Shown: positions 52,404-60,915 of the stretch, piece after piece
Layout of the letters: each line of letters opens with the position of its first letter
Position numbering within the stretch: position 1 is the stretch's first letter
Assembly: GCF_020216525.1 (NCBI RefSeq)
Contig: NZ_JAIWOY010000011.1
Location: 1 to 64,000 of the forward strand
DNA length: 64,000 nucleotides
DNA from: Nocardioides nematodiphilus
GTDB taxonomy: Bacteria > Actinomycetota > Actinomycetes > Propionibacteriales > Nocardioidaceae
Direction: 5' to 3'
The notes under the pieces: model-generated
Databases searched by the model: none
What the model was told of the DNA's origin: nothing
Seen by the model: only the letters and a program-made list of their open reading frames with translations
Made by a program: the position numbers and the translations under genes

Positions 52404-53450
52404 TTAGATCACTTTGTCGCTGCGATTTCGCGGATCCATGATCTCCACGATCCGCTGCAGGTCCTCGAGGGTGGCGAACTCGACGGTGATCTTCCCCTTC
52501 GCCCGGCCCATGTCGACCTTGACGCTGGTCTCGAAGCGATCCGCGAGTCGGTCGGCGAAGGTATTGAGCTCGGGGGCCGGGCCCTTGAGGCGGGCCGAGC
52601 GGCGCTTGGGCTGCTTCTCGCCGTCGATCTCGCGCAGGGCGACGATCTCCTCCAGGCCGCGGACGCTGATCCCCTCGGCCACGACCCGCTGAGCGAGCTG
52701 GTCCTGCAGCGCGGCATCGCCCACGCCGAGCAGGGACCGGGCGTGTCCGGCCGAGAGCACACCGGCGGCGACCCGTCGCTGCACGGCCGGCGACAGCTTG
52801 AGGAGCCGCAGCGTGTTGCTGATCTGCGGGCGCGAGCGACCGATGCGGGCAGCGAGCTCGTCGTGGGTGCAGCCGAAGTCGTCCAACAGCTGCTTGTACG
52901 CCGACGCCTCCTCCAGCGGATTGAGCTGACTGCGGTGCAGGTTCTCCAGGAGCGCGTCCCGGAGCATGTCGGTGTCCTCGGTCTCGCGGACGATCGCAGG
53001 GATCGACGACAGGCCGGCACGCTGACTGGCGCGGAAACGACGCTCTCCCATGACGAGCTCGAACTCGCCACCGTCGACCGCACGCACCACCACGGGCTGC
53101 AGGACGCCGATCTCGCGGACGGAATGGACCAGTTCGTCCATCGCCTCCTCGTCGAAGACGCTGCGCGGCTGGACGTGATTGGGCCGGATCGAGGTCAGCG
53201 GCAGCTCAGCGAAGTAAGCCCCTTCCACGGGCCTCAGACCCGAATCTTCGATCTGAGAGCCTCGCGCGAGGTAGGTGGGTCCCAGGTCCGGCGAGGTGCC
53301 GTTCGTCGATCCTGGAGCAAAGTCCGCATCGCGGACAGTGTGGTTGCGCTGAGCGTGCTCGCCCGACTCGGTGTCGACCTCGGGTGCAGCGGTCGGGATC
53401 AGCGAGCCGAGACCACGTCCCAGACCCCGCTTCGGTGCCGGCTTGCTCAC
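52404..53450 (-). CDS. parB: Chromosome partitioning protein ParB
   Basis: A 348-residue ParB CTPase that loads at parS and spreads along DNA, recruiting condensin and ParA. The start is K-R-G-L-G-R-G-L-G-S-L-I-P, the ParA-stimulating N-terminal patch. The CTP-binding domain has P-N-H-V-Q-P-R and G-E-R-R-F-R-A-S, and the HTH parS reader follows (A-A-R-I-G-R-S-R-P-Q-I-S-N). The C-terminal dimer domain is linked by a basic segment. The GTG at 53450 overlaps the parA stop (GTGA); a longer upstream frame is antisense-like and rejected. Six candidate parS sites lie just upstream. Confidence 0.96.
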   Translation of the reverse strand: MSKPAPKRGLGRGLGSLIPTAAPEVDTESGEHAQRNHTVRDADFAPGSTNGTSPDLGPTYLARGSQIEDSGLRPVEGAYFAELPLTSIRPNHVQPRSVFDEEAMDELVHSVREIGVLQPVVVRAVDGGEFELVMGERRFRASQRAGLSSIPAIVRETEDTDMLRDALLENLHRSQLNPLEEASAYKQLLDDFGCTHDELAARIGRSRPQISNTLRLLKLSPAVQRRVAAGVLSAGHARSLLGVGDAALQDQLAQRVVAEGISVRGLEEIVALREIDGEKQPKRRSARLKGPAPELNTFADRLADRFETSVKVDMGRAKGKITVEFATLEDLQRIVEIMDPRNRSDKVI

Positions 53451-54565
53451 GCGTCGGTCCCCTTCCTGGCGATCTCCCGAGCTGCCTCGAGGTAGCTCAG
53501 CGCACCCGGCGAGCCCGGGTCGTAGGTCATCACGGTCTGCCCGTAGGACGGCGCCTCCGAGACCCGCACGGAGCGCGGGATGAAGGTCTTCAGCACCTGG
53601 TCGCCGAAGTGACCGCGGACCTCCTCGGCGACACCAGCGGCGAGGCGGGTGCGCGCGTCGTACATGGTGATCAGGATCGTCGAGACGGCGAGCTCCGGGT
53701 TGAGGTGGGCACGCACCATGTCGACCGTCTTCAGCAGCTGGCCGAGTCCCTCCAGGGCGTAGTACTCGGCCTGGATCGGGATCAGCATCTCCGCGCCCGC
53801 GACGAGCGCGTTGAGGGTCAGCAGGCCGAGCGACGGCGGGCAGTCGATGAGCACGTAGTCCCACCGCTCCTCCCCGATCGATGCGTCACCGACGCGACCG
53901 CTGCCGAGCAGCGCCTTCTTCAACCGGCCCTCACGGGCGACGACGCTGACGAGCTCGATCTCCGCCCCCGCGAGGTCGATCGTCGCCGGGACGACCTCGA
54001 CCATCGGGACCTCGGGACAGGGCCGGACGACGTCGTTCAGCGCGACGTCCTCGACGAGGAGCTCGTACGTCCCGGGGGTGCCCTGGAAGTGCTCGACGGA
54101 CAGTGCCGTGGAGGCGTTCCCCTGCGGGTCGAGATCGACGACCAGGACGCGCTGGCCGAGCTGCGCGAGGCCGACGGCGAGGTTCACCGTGGAGGTCGTC
54201 TTGCCGACGCCGCCCTTCTGATTGGCCACCACCATCACGCGGGTCGCGGACGGGCGGGGCATCGGCGGGCGCGCCTGGGAGGCCTGCCGCGCGAGGATCG
54301 TGTTCTCGGTGGCGCGCGCGAGCGGCGTCGCCTCGTCGGCGATCACCTCCGCGTAGTCGGCCAGGTCCGCGGCGGTGCGTACCCGGAAGGCGGCCGCGCC
54401 GGTTTCACGTGAAACATCGGCCTCCCCCGCGCGGGTCCCGTCCTGTGGAGAAACAGCGCCATCCTGTGGATAGTCACGCTCAGACACCTGGTCAGAACCG
54501 GTGGAAAACTCTGGGGACGTCGACACTGGAGACTCCGAGTCGTCGTGGGTGATGCCCTCGGTCAC
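53447..54565 (-). CDS. parA: Chromosome partitioning ATPase ParA
   Basis: A 372-residue deviant-Walker ATPase moving the ParB-parS complex. The P-loop is K-G-G-V-G-K-T-T (with signature lysine), then D-L-D-P-Q-G-N-A-S and D-C-P-P-S-L-G-L-L. About 110 residues precede the ATPase core; this acidic extension includes V-S-R-E-T, encoded by a parS site. Other actinobacterial ParAs (Soj) carry shorter N-termini. The GTG at 54565 overlaps the rsmG stop, as parB overlaps parA, so rsmG-parA-parB is one coupled operon. Confidence 0.96.
   Translation of the reverse strand: MTEGITHDDSESPVSTSPEFSTGSDQVSERDYPQDGAVSPQDGTRAGEADVSRETGAAAFRVRTAADLADYAEVIADEATPLARATENTILARQASQARPPMPRPSATRVMVVANQKGGVGKTTSTVNLAVGLAQLGQRVLVVDLDPQGNASTALSVEHFQGTPGTYELLVEDVALNDVVRPCPEVPMVEVVPATIDLAGAEIELVSVVAREGRLKKALLGSGRVGDASIGEERWDYVLIDCPPSLGLLTLNALVAGAEMLIPIQAEYYALEGLGQLLKTVDMVRAHLNPELAVSTILITMYDARTRLAAGVAEEVRGHFGDQVLKTFIPRSVRVSEAPSYGQTVMTYDPGSPGALSYLEAAREIARKGTDA
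54402..54415. promoter_or_regulatory. parS site 1 (inside parA)
   Basis: GTTTCACGTGAAAC, the perfect 14-base palindromic core of the ParB-binding site, in the parA coding sequence as V-S-R-E-T. Confidence 0.9.
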
Positions 54566-55314
54566 GTGTTCTTCCTCCGCTTCGTACGGGCCTTCTGCTT
54601 GCCGCCCTGGCTGGCCCCTTGCCGGCGCCGCACCGCAGCAGGCACAGACGTCAAACCTACCTTCGTCGGATCAGCCCACGCCACTCGTACGGCGAGGGTG
54701 GTCTCCTCGAGCAGGCCTTCCCCGAGCGTGCTGATCGTGGGCTCCGCGCAGCCGAACGCATCGAGCACCTCACGGACCTCCTCGATCTCCGTGGTGATCG
54801 ATGAGCCCTTCATCGCCACCAGCGCTCCGGGGGCGGCGACCAACGGCATCGACCACTCGAGCAGGCGGCCCAGGGGTGCCACCGCGCGGGAGGTGACGAC
54901 CTCGAAGGTGCGCTTGCCGTGCAGCAGATCCGCGCGGCCGCGGACGACCTCGACGTTGTCGAGGCCGAGCTGCTCGACCACCTCGGTGAGGAACGTCGTG
55001 CGTCGCAGCAACGGCTCGATGAGGGTCATCCGCAGGTCGGGGCGATGGATAGCCAGCACCAGGCCGGGGAGGCCGGCACCGGAGCCGATGTCGGCCACCG
55101 TGGCGTTCTCGGGAAGGAGCTCTCCCAGGACCGCACAGTTGAGGATATGGCGGTCCCACAGCCGCGGAGCCTCGCGGGGACCGATCAGCCCGCGCACGAC
55201 GCCCTCCGTCGCCAGCAACTCGGTGTAGGCCTCCGCCAGGGGCAGCCGGTCGGGCTGGAACACCTTCCGTGCCACGTCGGGCATGGGGGGCGTTTCACGT
55301 GAAACGTCGCTCAT
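54562..55314 (-). CDS. rsmG: 16S rRNA (guanine527-N7)-methyltransferase RsmG
   Basis: A 250-residue SAM-dependent methyltransferase (GidB) modifying G527 of 16S rRNA; its loss gives low-level streptomycin resistance in several bacteria. The SAM motif is V-A-D-I-G-S-G-A-G-L-P-G, then R-A-V-A-P-L and K-G. The N-terminus reads M-S-D-V-S-R-E-T, where V-S-R-E-T is a parS site, as in parA. A basic C-terminal tail K-Q-K-A-R-T-K-R-R-K-N-T follows. First gene of the rsmG-parA-parB operon. Confidence 0.95.
   Translation of the reverse strand: MSDVSRETPPMPDVARKVFQPDRLPLAEAYTELLATEGVVRGLIGPREAPRLWDRHILNCAVLGELLPENATVADIGSGAGLPGLVLAIHRPDLRMTLIEPLLRRTTFLTEVVEQLGLDNVEVVRGRADLLHGKRTFEVVTSRAVAPLGRLLEWSMPLVAAPGALVAMKGSSITTEIEEVREVLDAFGCAEPTISTLGEGLLEETTLAVRVAWADPTKVGLTSVPAAVRRRQGASQGGKQKARTKRRKNT
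55292..55305. promoter_or_regulatory. parS site 2 (inside rsmG)
   Basis: GTTTCACGTGAAAC at codons 4-8 of rsmG. Confidence 0.9.
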
Positions 55315-55682
55315 AGAGAAGAGACTATGTGGCCGTCACGGTACGGCCGAGACGGGGCCGCGCCGGTCAGGCGCAGATGTGAGAACGCCGACTCGTCGGG
55401 CGCCGAACGTCCATAGGACTGCGCCCAGCCACCTCGGTGCAGGGTGACGTCGGGCGACACGCGGCTCTCATCACGGCCGTCGTCACAGAGGCGTGGCTTC
55501 TCCGCGTGCGACGGCGTGCCCTGGACGTGGAGCGTCTTCACGCGAAGCAAGCCACCTCGACACGCCGTCGCGCATTCGTCGCGGGCGATCGGTGCAGGAT
55601 TCCCGGGCCATGACCTTCCGTGTCTTCCGGGCGCCGGGCGAGGAGGCGGCGGAAGAATGCGCAGCCCATGGAGCGCCCAGCC

Positions 55683-55696
55683 GTTTCACGTGAAAC
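55683..55696. promoter_or_regulatory. parS site 3
   Basis: Perfect GTTTCACGTGAAAC core in the gene-free region. Confidence 0.9.
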
Positions 55697-55860
55697 GACG
55701 CCGCAGCCAGCTGGAGCCTGAGCGCACCGGATGTACGGGGATCCGCGCCGACAGACGACGGATGCGAGGGACCACCTGCGTAGGAATCGGACTCCACCGG
55801 CGGCTCGGCAGGTCGCGGCGACGAGAGGGCGTTGCCAGAGGTCCATGAGGCGGCACCTGG

Positions 55861-55874
55861 GTTTCACCTGAAAC
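55861..55874. promoter_or_regulatory. parS site 4, one-mismatch variant
   Basis: GTTTCACCTGAAAC, with C replacing G at one centre base. It keeps the regular spacing of the cluster but may bind ParB more weakly. Confidence 0.6.
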
Positions 55875-56041
55875 GATGCCTAGGGGAGCCCGACTCATCG
55901 GCGCTCGGAGACACCCGAGGCCAATGTGACGCTGCCGTACCGCCCTCAATGCTCAAACGAGCCGTAGTCGTCGACCCGCTGCGACGAGGAGACGCCGCAG
56001 AACTGGACGACGGATCGAGTTTGTCGCGGCAGTCAGCCGCC

Positions 56042-56055
56042 GTTTCACGTGAAAC
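56042..56055. promoter_or_regulatory. parS site 5
   Basis: Perfect GTTTCACGTGAAAC core. Confidence 0.9.
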
Positions 56056-56238
56056 CACCGACAGGGGAGCAGGCGCCATCTGTCGCGAGAACGAAACGAG
56101 CAGCCAGCCCCGCCCTCCGCGACCGCCATCGGGCCCACGACGACAGGCGCACCCCAGGCTGACCGGCCCCAGCCGCCTCACCGCCCGCATGACGTCCCGG
56201 CACAAAGGAACACCCTCCGTGCGTCAGGCACGGAGGGT

Positions 56239-56252
56239 GTTTCACGTGAAAC
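56239..56252. promoter_or_regulatory. parS site 6
   Basis: Perfect core with a 5' T, TGTTTCACGTGAAAC, 13 bases past the jag stop. Confidence 0.9.
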
Positions 56253-56265
56253 GTGGTTCAGTCGA

Positions 56266-56766
56266 TCAGGCGGGGAGCACCACGACGTAGCGACGGGGCT
56301 CCGCGCCCTCGGACTCCGAGGTGAGACCGGCGGCCGCGACGGCGTCGTGGACGACCTTGCGCTCGAACGGCGACATCGGCTTCAGCGAGACCGGCTCGCC
56401 AGACGCCTTCACCGTGGCGACGGTCTCGGCGGCGAGCGCCTCGAGCGTCGAGCGGCGGTTGGCCCGGAAGCCCGAGACGTCGAGCATCAGGCGTGAGCGC
56501 TCGCCGGTCTCGCGGTAGACCGCGAGACGGGTGAGCTCCTGGAGCGCGTCCAGGACCTCACCGTGCTGGCCGACGAGCTGGGACAGATCGGCACCGACGA
56601 TGGAGACGGCCGCGCGGTCGCCCTCCACGTCCATGTCGAGGTCGCCGTCAAGGTCGGCGATGTCGAGCAGCTCCTCGAGGTAATCGGCGGCGATGTCGCC
56701 CTCACGCTCGAGCTGCTTGACGCGGTCGCCCTCGGTGGCGGCCACCTTCTCCTCAGTCATATCCAT
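56266..56766 (-). CDS. jag: KhpB/Jag RNA-binding protein (KH and R3H domains)
   Basis: A 166-residue cytosolic RNA-binding protein. The KH domain covers about residues 35-100 with I-V-G-A-D-L-S-Q-L-V-G-Q-H-G-E-V-L, a GxxG variant Q-H-G-E. The R3H domain ends the protein: R-K-V-V-H-D-A-V-A-A-A-G-L-T-S-E-S-E-G-A-E-P-R-R. The Jag-N domain of Firmicutes is absent, as usual in Actinobacteria. KhpB proteins influence cell elongation and wall synthesis through RNA. AGAAGGG lies upstream of the ATG at 56766. It follows yidC by 27 bases. Confidence 0.93.
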   Translation of the reverse strand: MDMTEEKVAATEGDRVKQLEREGDIAADYLEELLDIADLDGDLDMDVEGDRAAVSIVGADLSQLVGQHGEVLDALQELTRLAVYRETGERSRLMLDVSGFRANRRSTLEALAAETVATVKASGEPVSLKPMSPFERKVVHDAVAAAGLTSESEGAEPRRYVVVLPA

Positions 56767-56793
56767 GCATCCCTTCTCGGGGGTCGGTCAGCG

Positions 56794-57747
56794 CTACTTG
56801 CTCTTGCGCTGGCTGCGGGTCTGCTTCTTCGGCTGCTGACGAGCAGCCGGGCGTCGGTCGTCCGCGGCGGGCGCCTCCGCCACGTCCGCGGAATCGACGC
56901 TGGCGACGGTGCCACCGTGGCGGGCGGCCTTGCGGGCCGCCTTCTCACGGTCGCGCTCCAGCTTCGCCTTCTCCGCCGGCGTGCCGGGAGCCGGGCTGTT
57001 GCGGATGACGTAGAACTGCTGGCCCATGGTCCACACGTTGGAGGTGGTCCAGTAGAGCATCGCGGCGATCGGGAAGGCGATGCCGGAGATCGCGAAGACG
57101 AAGGGGAGGACGTAGAGCAGGATCTTCTGCTGCTGCGCGTACTGGCCCTGCATGGCCTCGGCGGGCATGTTCTTCGCCATCAGCTGACGCTGGGTGAAGA
57201 AGGTGGTGGCACACATCGCCACGACGAGGACGGCCGCGAGGACGCGGACCGAGGTGTCGTGGGTGCCGTTGAAGGTGTCGGCCAGGCGGGCGCCGAAGAT
57301 CTTCGCGTCGGCGAAGTGGTGCACGTCGGCGACCGAGAGGAAGCCCTTGGCCTCGTTGTGCGCGGCCTTGTTCACCAGGCGGAAGAGCACCAGGAAGATC
57401 GGCATCTGGATCAGGAGCGGCAGGCACGAGGCGAACGGGTTGGTACCCGTGTCCTTGTACAGCTTCATCGTCTCCTGGGCGAGACGCTCACGGTCGTGGC
57501 CGTACTTCTTCTGCAGCTCCTTCACCTTGGGCTGGATGAGCTGCATGTTGCGCGAGGACTTGATCTGCTTGACGAAGAGCGGGATCAGCAGGGCGCGGAT
57601 CGTGACCGTGAGGCCGACGATCGCGAGCACCCAGGACCACCCGTTCTCGGGGGAGAGGACCAGGGTGACCACCCGGTGCCAGAACAGCAGAATGCCGGAG
57701 ATGGCGTAGTACAGCGGCGTCGCGATCGCGCTGAAGAAATCGCCCAC
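56794..57747 (-). CDS. yidC: Membrane protein insertase YidC
   Basis: A 317-residue insertase of the short YidC/Oxa1 type, placing proteins in the inner membrane alone or with SecYEG. Five helices are visible; the conserved arginine of the hydrophilic groove is in T-V-T-I-R-A-L-L-I-P-L. The cytosolic loop K-V-K-E-L-Q-K-K-Y-G-H-D and N-P-F-A-S-C-L-P-L-L-I-Q-M-P-I-F follow. A basic tail (about 265-317, R-S-Q-R-K-S-K) probably contacts the ribosome. GTG start at 57747; 23 bases after yidD. Confidence 0.96.
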   Translation of the reverse strand: MGDFFSAIATPLYYAISGILLFWHRVVTLVLSPENGWSWVLAIVGLTVTIRALLIPLFVKQIKSSRNMQLIQPKVKELQKKYGHDRERLAQETMKLYKDTGTNPFASCLPLLIQMPIFLVLFRLVNKAAHNEAKGFLSVADVHHFADAKIFGARLADTFNGTHDTSVRVLAAVLVVAMCATTFFTQRQLMAKNMPAEAMQGQYAQQQKILLYVLPFVFAISGIAFPIAAMLYWTTSNVWTMGQQFYVIRNSPAPGTPAEKAKLERDREKAARKAARHGGTVASVDSADVAEAPAADDRRPAARQQPKKQTRSQRKSK

Positions 57748-57770
57748 GGATCAGGCTCCTTGTTATCGGA

Positions 57771-58019
57771 TTAACCCGCGAAGCCGCGGGACGAAGGGGT
57801 GGGGGTGCGCTCGGGCACCGGGTCGTAGCCGCCGGCCGTCCAGGGATGGCAGCGGCCGAGCCGGCGCACCGCGAGCCAGGAGCCGCGGAGAGCGCCGTGA
57901 CGCTCCACCGCCTCCAGCGCGTACGCCGAGCACGACGGGTGATAGCGGCACACCTGGCCGTAGAGCGGGCTGATCAGGAACCGGTAGGCCTTGAGCAGAC
58001 CGATGAGAACGTGCTTCAC
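57771..58019 (-). CDS. yidD: Membrane protein insertion efficiency factor YidD
   Basis: An 82-residue UPF0161 protein that helps YidC. The family core is [20 protein letters not shown], with the conserved cysteines, and R-L-G-R-C-H-P-W. I chose GTG 58019, which overlaps the rnpA stop (GTGA), over the longer frame starting at 58040; the family begins with an amphipathic helix such as [13 protein letters not shown]. Coupled to rnpA and followed by yidC. Confidence 0.93.
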   Translation of the reverse strand: MKHVLIGLLKAYRFLISPLYGQVCRYHPSCSAYALEAVERHGALRGSWLAVRRLGRCHPWTAGGYDPVPERTPTPSSRGFAG

Positions 58020-58351
58020 GACATCACCCGTTGCACACAACGACCGAGGTCGGCGCCCAGTTCCTCATAGGTGGCGTCGGCTGCGGCCGGATTCGCGCGT
58101 ACGACGAGCACAGCAGAGCCCGGGAGGTCCCTGAGGGACTCCCGGGCCAGATGCCTGAGGCGTCGCTTCACGCGGTTGCGGACCACAGCCGGGCCGACAG
58201 CCTTGCTGACCACGAAACCGACTCGAGCCGGAGCCACCTCGTCGGCGTGCCACAGGTGCACGACCAGACGAGAGGTTCCGGCTCGACGTCCCTGACGCAC
58301 CGCGACCCGGAACGAGTCCGGGTCGGTCAATCGGTGCGTGCGGGAAAGCAC
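58016..58351 (-). CDS. rnpA: Ribonuclease P protein component
   Basis: A 111-residue basic protein that binds the RNase P RNA and pre-tRNA leader. It opens [14 protein letters not shown] and carries the RNR signature [18 protein letters not shown] start at 58351, 22 bases after rpmH, whose transcript it shares in the standard bacterial arrangement. Its stop overlaps the yidD start. Confidence 0.96.
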   Translation of the reverse strand: MLSRTHRLTDPDSFRVAVRQGRRAGTSRLVVHLWHADEVAPARVGFVVSKAVGPAVVRNRVKRRLRHLARESLRDLPGSAVLVVRANPAAADATYEELGADLGRCVQRVMS

Positions 58352-58373
58352 GGCGAGGTCAGCCGGGCCGACC

Positions 58374-58511
58374 TCAGACCGCGAGTTCCTTGCGACCCTT
58401 ACGGCGGCGAGCGTTCAGAATGGCGCGGCCGGCGCGGGTGCGCATGCGCAGGCGGAAGCCGTGCGTCTTGGCGCGACGACGGTTGTTCGGCTGGTACGTA
58501 CGCTTGCTCAC
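58374..58511 (-). CDS. rpmH: Ribosomal protein bL34
   Basis: A 45-residue, strongly basic ribosomal protein. Translated from GTG 58511 it reads [20 protein letters not shown] and ends R-K-G-R-K-E-L-A-V, the canonical L34 signature. GAAAGAG lies upstream as ribosome site. First gene of the rpmH-rnpA-yidD-yidC-jag operon, and divergent from dnaA across a DnaA-box-bearing gap. Confidence 0.97.
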   Translation of the reverse strand: MSKRTYQPNNRRRAKTHGFRLRMRTRAGRAILNARRRKGRKELAV

Positions 58512-58897
58512 GAGCTCAATCTCTTTCGCTTAGGTTTCTGGGCCTTCGCACAGCACAAAACACTGTGCGAGCGACCGGTCAACGGTACGCGCTGGCGAGA
58601 AGTAGGGTCAAACCCGCGCGACATCTACCCGAAACCACATGGCTGTGGTTAACCGTCCCCTGTGGATGACGGGTTGCCCCGGGAGACCCGCGGCGTTAGG
58701 TTCGGCGTCTACCGAGGTTCCGTGCTGATGGCCGGCGACCACGTCTTGGGGGATTCATGCGACAGCATCTTTCTGTCTTCGTTCCCTCATGACCTGCACA
58801 AACAGGTCGAATGACGGTCGCGGCGATGTTTTTCGGTGGGCTTTTCCACAGGACCAGACCATGGTTCACAACTTGTGGATAGAGCTGTGGACGGATC
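58512..58897. other. rpmH-dnaA intergenic region with DnaA boxes
   Basis: 386 bases holding the divergent rpmH and dnaA promoters. DnaA-box-like sites are TGTGGATGA (58661-58669), TTTTCCACA (58842-58850), TGTGGATAG (58874-58882) and TGTGGACGG (58886-58894), each one or two bases from TTGTCCACA or TTATCCACA read on one strand. The last three sit within 60 bases of the dnaA ATG, suited to autoregulation of dnaA; part of the replication origin may also lie here. Confidence 0.6.
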
Positions 58898-60418
58898 ATG
58901 ACACTCGATCAGCAACAACCCCGATGGGGAAGGTGGACAGCAGTGGAGACGCCCTCCGACGCCGGACAGCACGACGAGCTGGCCCAGGCGTGGAAGCGCA
59001 TCGTGGCCGACCTCCAGCCCAGTCAGCGCGCCTGGCTCTCGGCGTGCGTCCCCGAGGCGATGCACGGGACCACCGTCCTGGTCGCCGTCCCCAACGACTT
59101 CACCCGCAACCAGCTCGAGGGCCGGCTGCGTCCTGAGCTCGAGGACGCCCTGTCGAGCGCCTTCGGCCAGGAGATGCGGATCGCGGCGATCGTGAAGCCC
59201 GAGCTCGAGGACCTGCCGCCCGAGCCGGCCGCGCCCGTCGTGGAGCCGACGCCCGTGGCTGTCGATTCGACGATCAATCAACACATCGATATGTCGACAA
59301 ACATCGGGAGCAGCCTCGGGGGAGTGCAGCTCCCGCCGCCGCGGCACGAGGCCCCGTCGACGTCCGAGCGCTCCACCACCGAGAGCCGGCTCAATCCGAA
59401 GTACACCTTCGAGACCTTCGTCATCGGGTCGTCCAACCGCTTCCCGCACGCGGCGGCCGTCGCCGTCGCCGAGGCACCCGGGCGGGCGTACAACCCGCTG
59501 CTGGTCTACGGCGAGTCCGGCCTGGGCAAGACCCACCTGCTGCACGCCATCGGCCACTACGTCCGCAGCCTCTACAACGGCGCGAAGGTCCGGTACGTGA
59601 GCTCGGAGGAGTTCACCAACGAGTTCATCAACGCGATCCGCGACGACCGGCAGGACCGGTTCAAGCGCAAGTACCGCGACATCGACGTGCTGCTGATCGA
59701 CGACATCCAGTTCCTGGAGGGCAAGACCCAGACCCAGGAGGAGTTCTTCCACACGTTCAACACGCTGCACAACGCGAACAAGCAGATCGTGCTGACCTCC
59801 GACCGGGCGCCCAAGCGACTCGAGGCGCTCGAGGACCGGCTGCGCAACAGGTTCGAGTGGGGCCTGATCACCGACGTGCAGCCGCCGGACATCGAGACCC
59901 GCATCGCCATCCTGCGCAAGAAGGCCGCGATGGAGCGGCTCAAGGCGCCGGCCGACGTGCTGGAGTTCATCGCCAGCAAGATCCAGACCAACATCCGCGA
60001 GCTCGAGGGCGCGCTGATCCGGGTCACGGCCTTCGCGAACCTCAACCGCCAGGAGGTCGACATGACCCTGGCCGAGATCGTGCTCAAGGACCTGATCCCC
60101 GAGGGCGGCGACCCCGAGATCACCGCGGCGCTCATCATCGGGCAGACTGCGGCGTACTTCGGGCTCGACATCGCCGAGCTCACCGGGCCCTCGCGGGGGC
60201 GTCATCTCGTGATGGCGCGCCAGATCGCGATGTATCTGTGTCGCGAGCTCACCGACGACTCCCTGCCGAAGATCGGCAAGCACTTCGGCGGACGCGACCA
60301 CACCACGGTCATGTACGCCGAGCGGAAGATCAACCAGCTGCTCAAGGAGCGCCGCGCGGTCTTCAACCAGGTCTCCGAGCTCACCAACCGGGTGAAGATG
60401 CAGGCCCGACAGGCGTGA
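58898..60418 (+). CDS. dnaA: Chromosomal replication initiator DnaA
   Basis: A 506-residue AAA+ initiator. Domain I (about 25-110) recruits helicase, a Pro/Thr-rich domain II linker follows, and domain III starts F-E-T-F-V-I-G-S-S-N-R with Walker A G-E-S-G-L-G-K-T-H-L and Walker B L-L-I-D-D-I-Q-F. Domain IV ends with the box-reading helix G-G-R-D-H-T-T-V-M-Y-A. The ATG at 58898 overlaps a DnaA box region; a GTG at 58943 (V-E-T-P-S-D-A-G) is an alternative start. dnaN does not follow directly: an ohrR/ohr pair intervenes. Confidence 0.97.
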   Translation: MTLDQQQPRWGRWTAVETPSDAGQHDELAQAWKRIVADLQPSQRAWLSACVPEAMHGTTVLVAVPNDFTRNQLEGRLRPELEDALSSAFGQEMRIAAIVKPELEDLPPEPAAPVVEPTPVAVDSTINQHIDMSTNIGSSLGGVQLPPPRHEAPSTSERSTTESRLNPKYTFETFVIGSSNRFPHAAAVAVAEAPGRAYNPLLVYGESGLGKTHLLHAIGHYVRSLYNGAKVRYVSSEEFTNEFINAIRDDRQDRFKRKYRDIDVLLIDDIQFLEGKTQTQEEFFHTFNTLHNANKQIVLTSDRAPKRLEALEDRLRNRFEWGLITDVQPPDIETRIAILRKKAAMERLKAPADVLEFIASKIQTNIRELEGALIRVTAFANLNRQEVDMTLAEIVLKDLIPEGGDPEITAALIIGQTAAYFGLDIAELTGPSRGRHLVMARQIAMYLCRELTDDSLPKIGKHFGGRDHTTVMYAERKINQLLKERRAVFNQVSELTNRVKMQARQA

Positions 60419-60419
60419 C

Positions 60420-60860
60420 TCAGGCCTGATCGAGGTTGGCGATCAGCCCGTTGAGCTGGTCGCGCAGCGCGGTCGCCTCCTCCAGGGTGATCCGCATCGC
60501 AGAACCGAGCCGCGCCGGGATCTCGGCGAGCCGCTTCTCGAGCTCCCAGCCGGCACCGGTCAGCTCGACCAGCACGCGCCGCTCGTCCTCGGGGTCGCGC
60601 TCGCGGCGGACCAGACCGGCCGCCTCGAGTCGCTTCAGCAGCGGTGTCAGCGTGCCCGAGTCCAGCCGCAGCTCCGTGCCCAGGTCGCCCACCGACATCG
60701 GCTCCTCGCGCTCCATCAGCACCAGGACCACGAGGTACTGCGGGTACGTCAGGCCGGTGCCGTCGAGCAGCTCGGCGTACCTCCTCGTCACCGCGCGGGT
60801 GGCGGCGTAGAGCGGGAAGCAGAGCTGGGCGTCGAGCTTGAGCTGCGGGTAGGAGGTCAT
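60420..60860 (-). CDS. ohrR: OhrR organic-peroxide-sensing MarR-family repressor
   Basis: A 146-residue winged-helix dimer. Q-L-C-F-P-L-Y-A-A-T-R near the N-terminus contains the reactive cysteine, closely matching the Q-L-C-F-x-L-Y-A of B. subtilis OhrR (Cys15). The tyrosines of Y-A-E-L and T-Y-P-Q-Y that hydrogen-bond it are present, and the wing region is L-D-S-G-T-L-T-P-L-L-K-R-L. Peroxide oxidation releases it from DNA. It diverges from its target ohr across a palindrome and converges with dnaA one base away. A TAGAAT box lies nine bases before the ATG. Confidence 0.95.
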   Translation of the reverse strand: MTSYPQLKLDAQLCFPLYAATRAVTRRYAELLDGTGLTYPQYLVVLVLMEREEPMSVGDLGTELRLDSGTLTPLLKRLEAAGLVRRERDPEDERRVLVELTGAGWELEKRLAEIPARLGSAMRITLEEATALRDQLNGLIANLDQA

Positions 60861-60879
60861 AACACGCCGATTCTACCTC

Positions 60880-60908
60880 TTGCATCATTCGATTGTGCAC
60901 AATATGGT
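60880..60908 (+). promoter_or_regulatory. ohr promoter with OhrR operator
   Basis: TTGCAT (60880-60885), a 17-base spacer and TATGGT (60903-60908) end seven bases before the ohr ATG. The perfect palindrome ATTGTGCACAAT (60892-60903) fills the spacer, where a repressor would block polymerase. The ohrR -10 box (60870-60875) is adjacent, so one site can control both genes. Confidence 0.75.
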
Positions 60909-60915
60909 TGCTGAC

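Larger units (their letters stand above)
55315..56265. other. 951-base gene-free parS-bearing region
   Basis: Between rsmG and jag I find no frame with family-like sequence; the open frames are Arg/Ser/Ala-rich shadows. It carries four of the six parS sites, spaced about 180-200 bases apart, and is probably the main ParB loading zone. The rsmG promoter must lie near its 55.3-kb end. Confidence 0.7.

Noticed and set aside
53451..53864. N-terminal extension of ParB to 53864
   Set aside because: The extra 138 residues are out-of-frame parA sequence; the GTG at 53450 overlaps the parA stop and begins the conserved K-R-G-L-G-R-G-L-G motif.
55315..56265. Several open frames of 60-150 codons between rsmG and jag
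   Set aside because: They overlap on both strands, are Arg/Ser/Ala-rich, run through parS sites and have no family resemblance.
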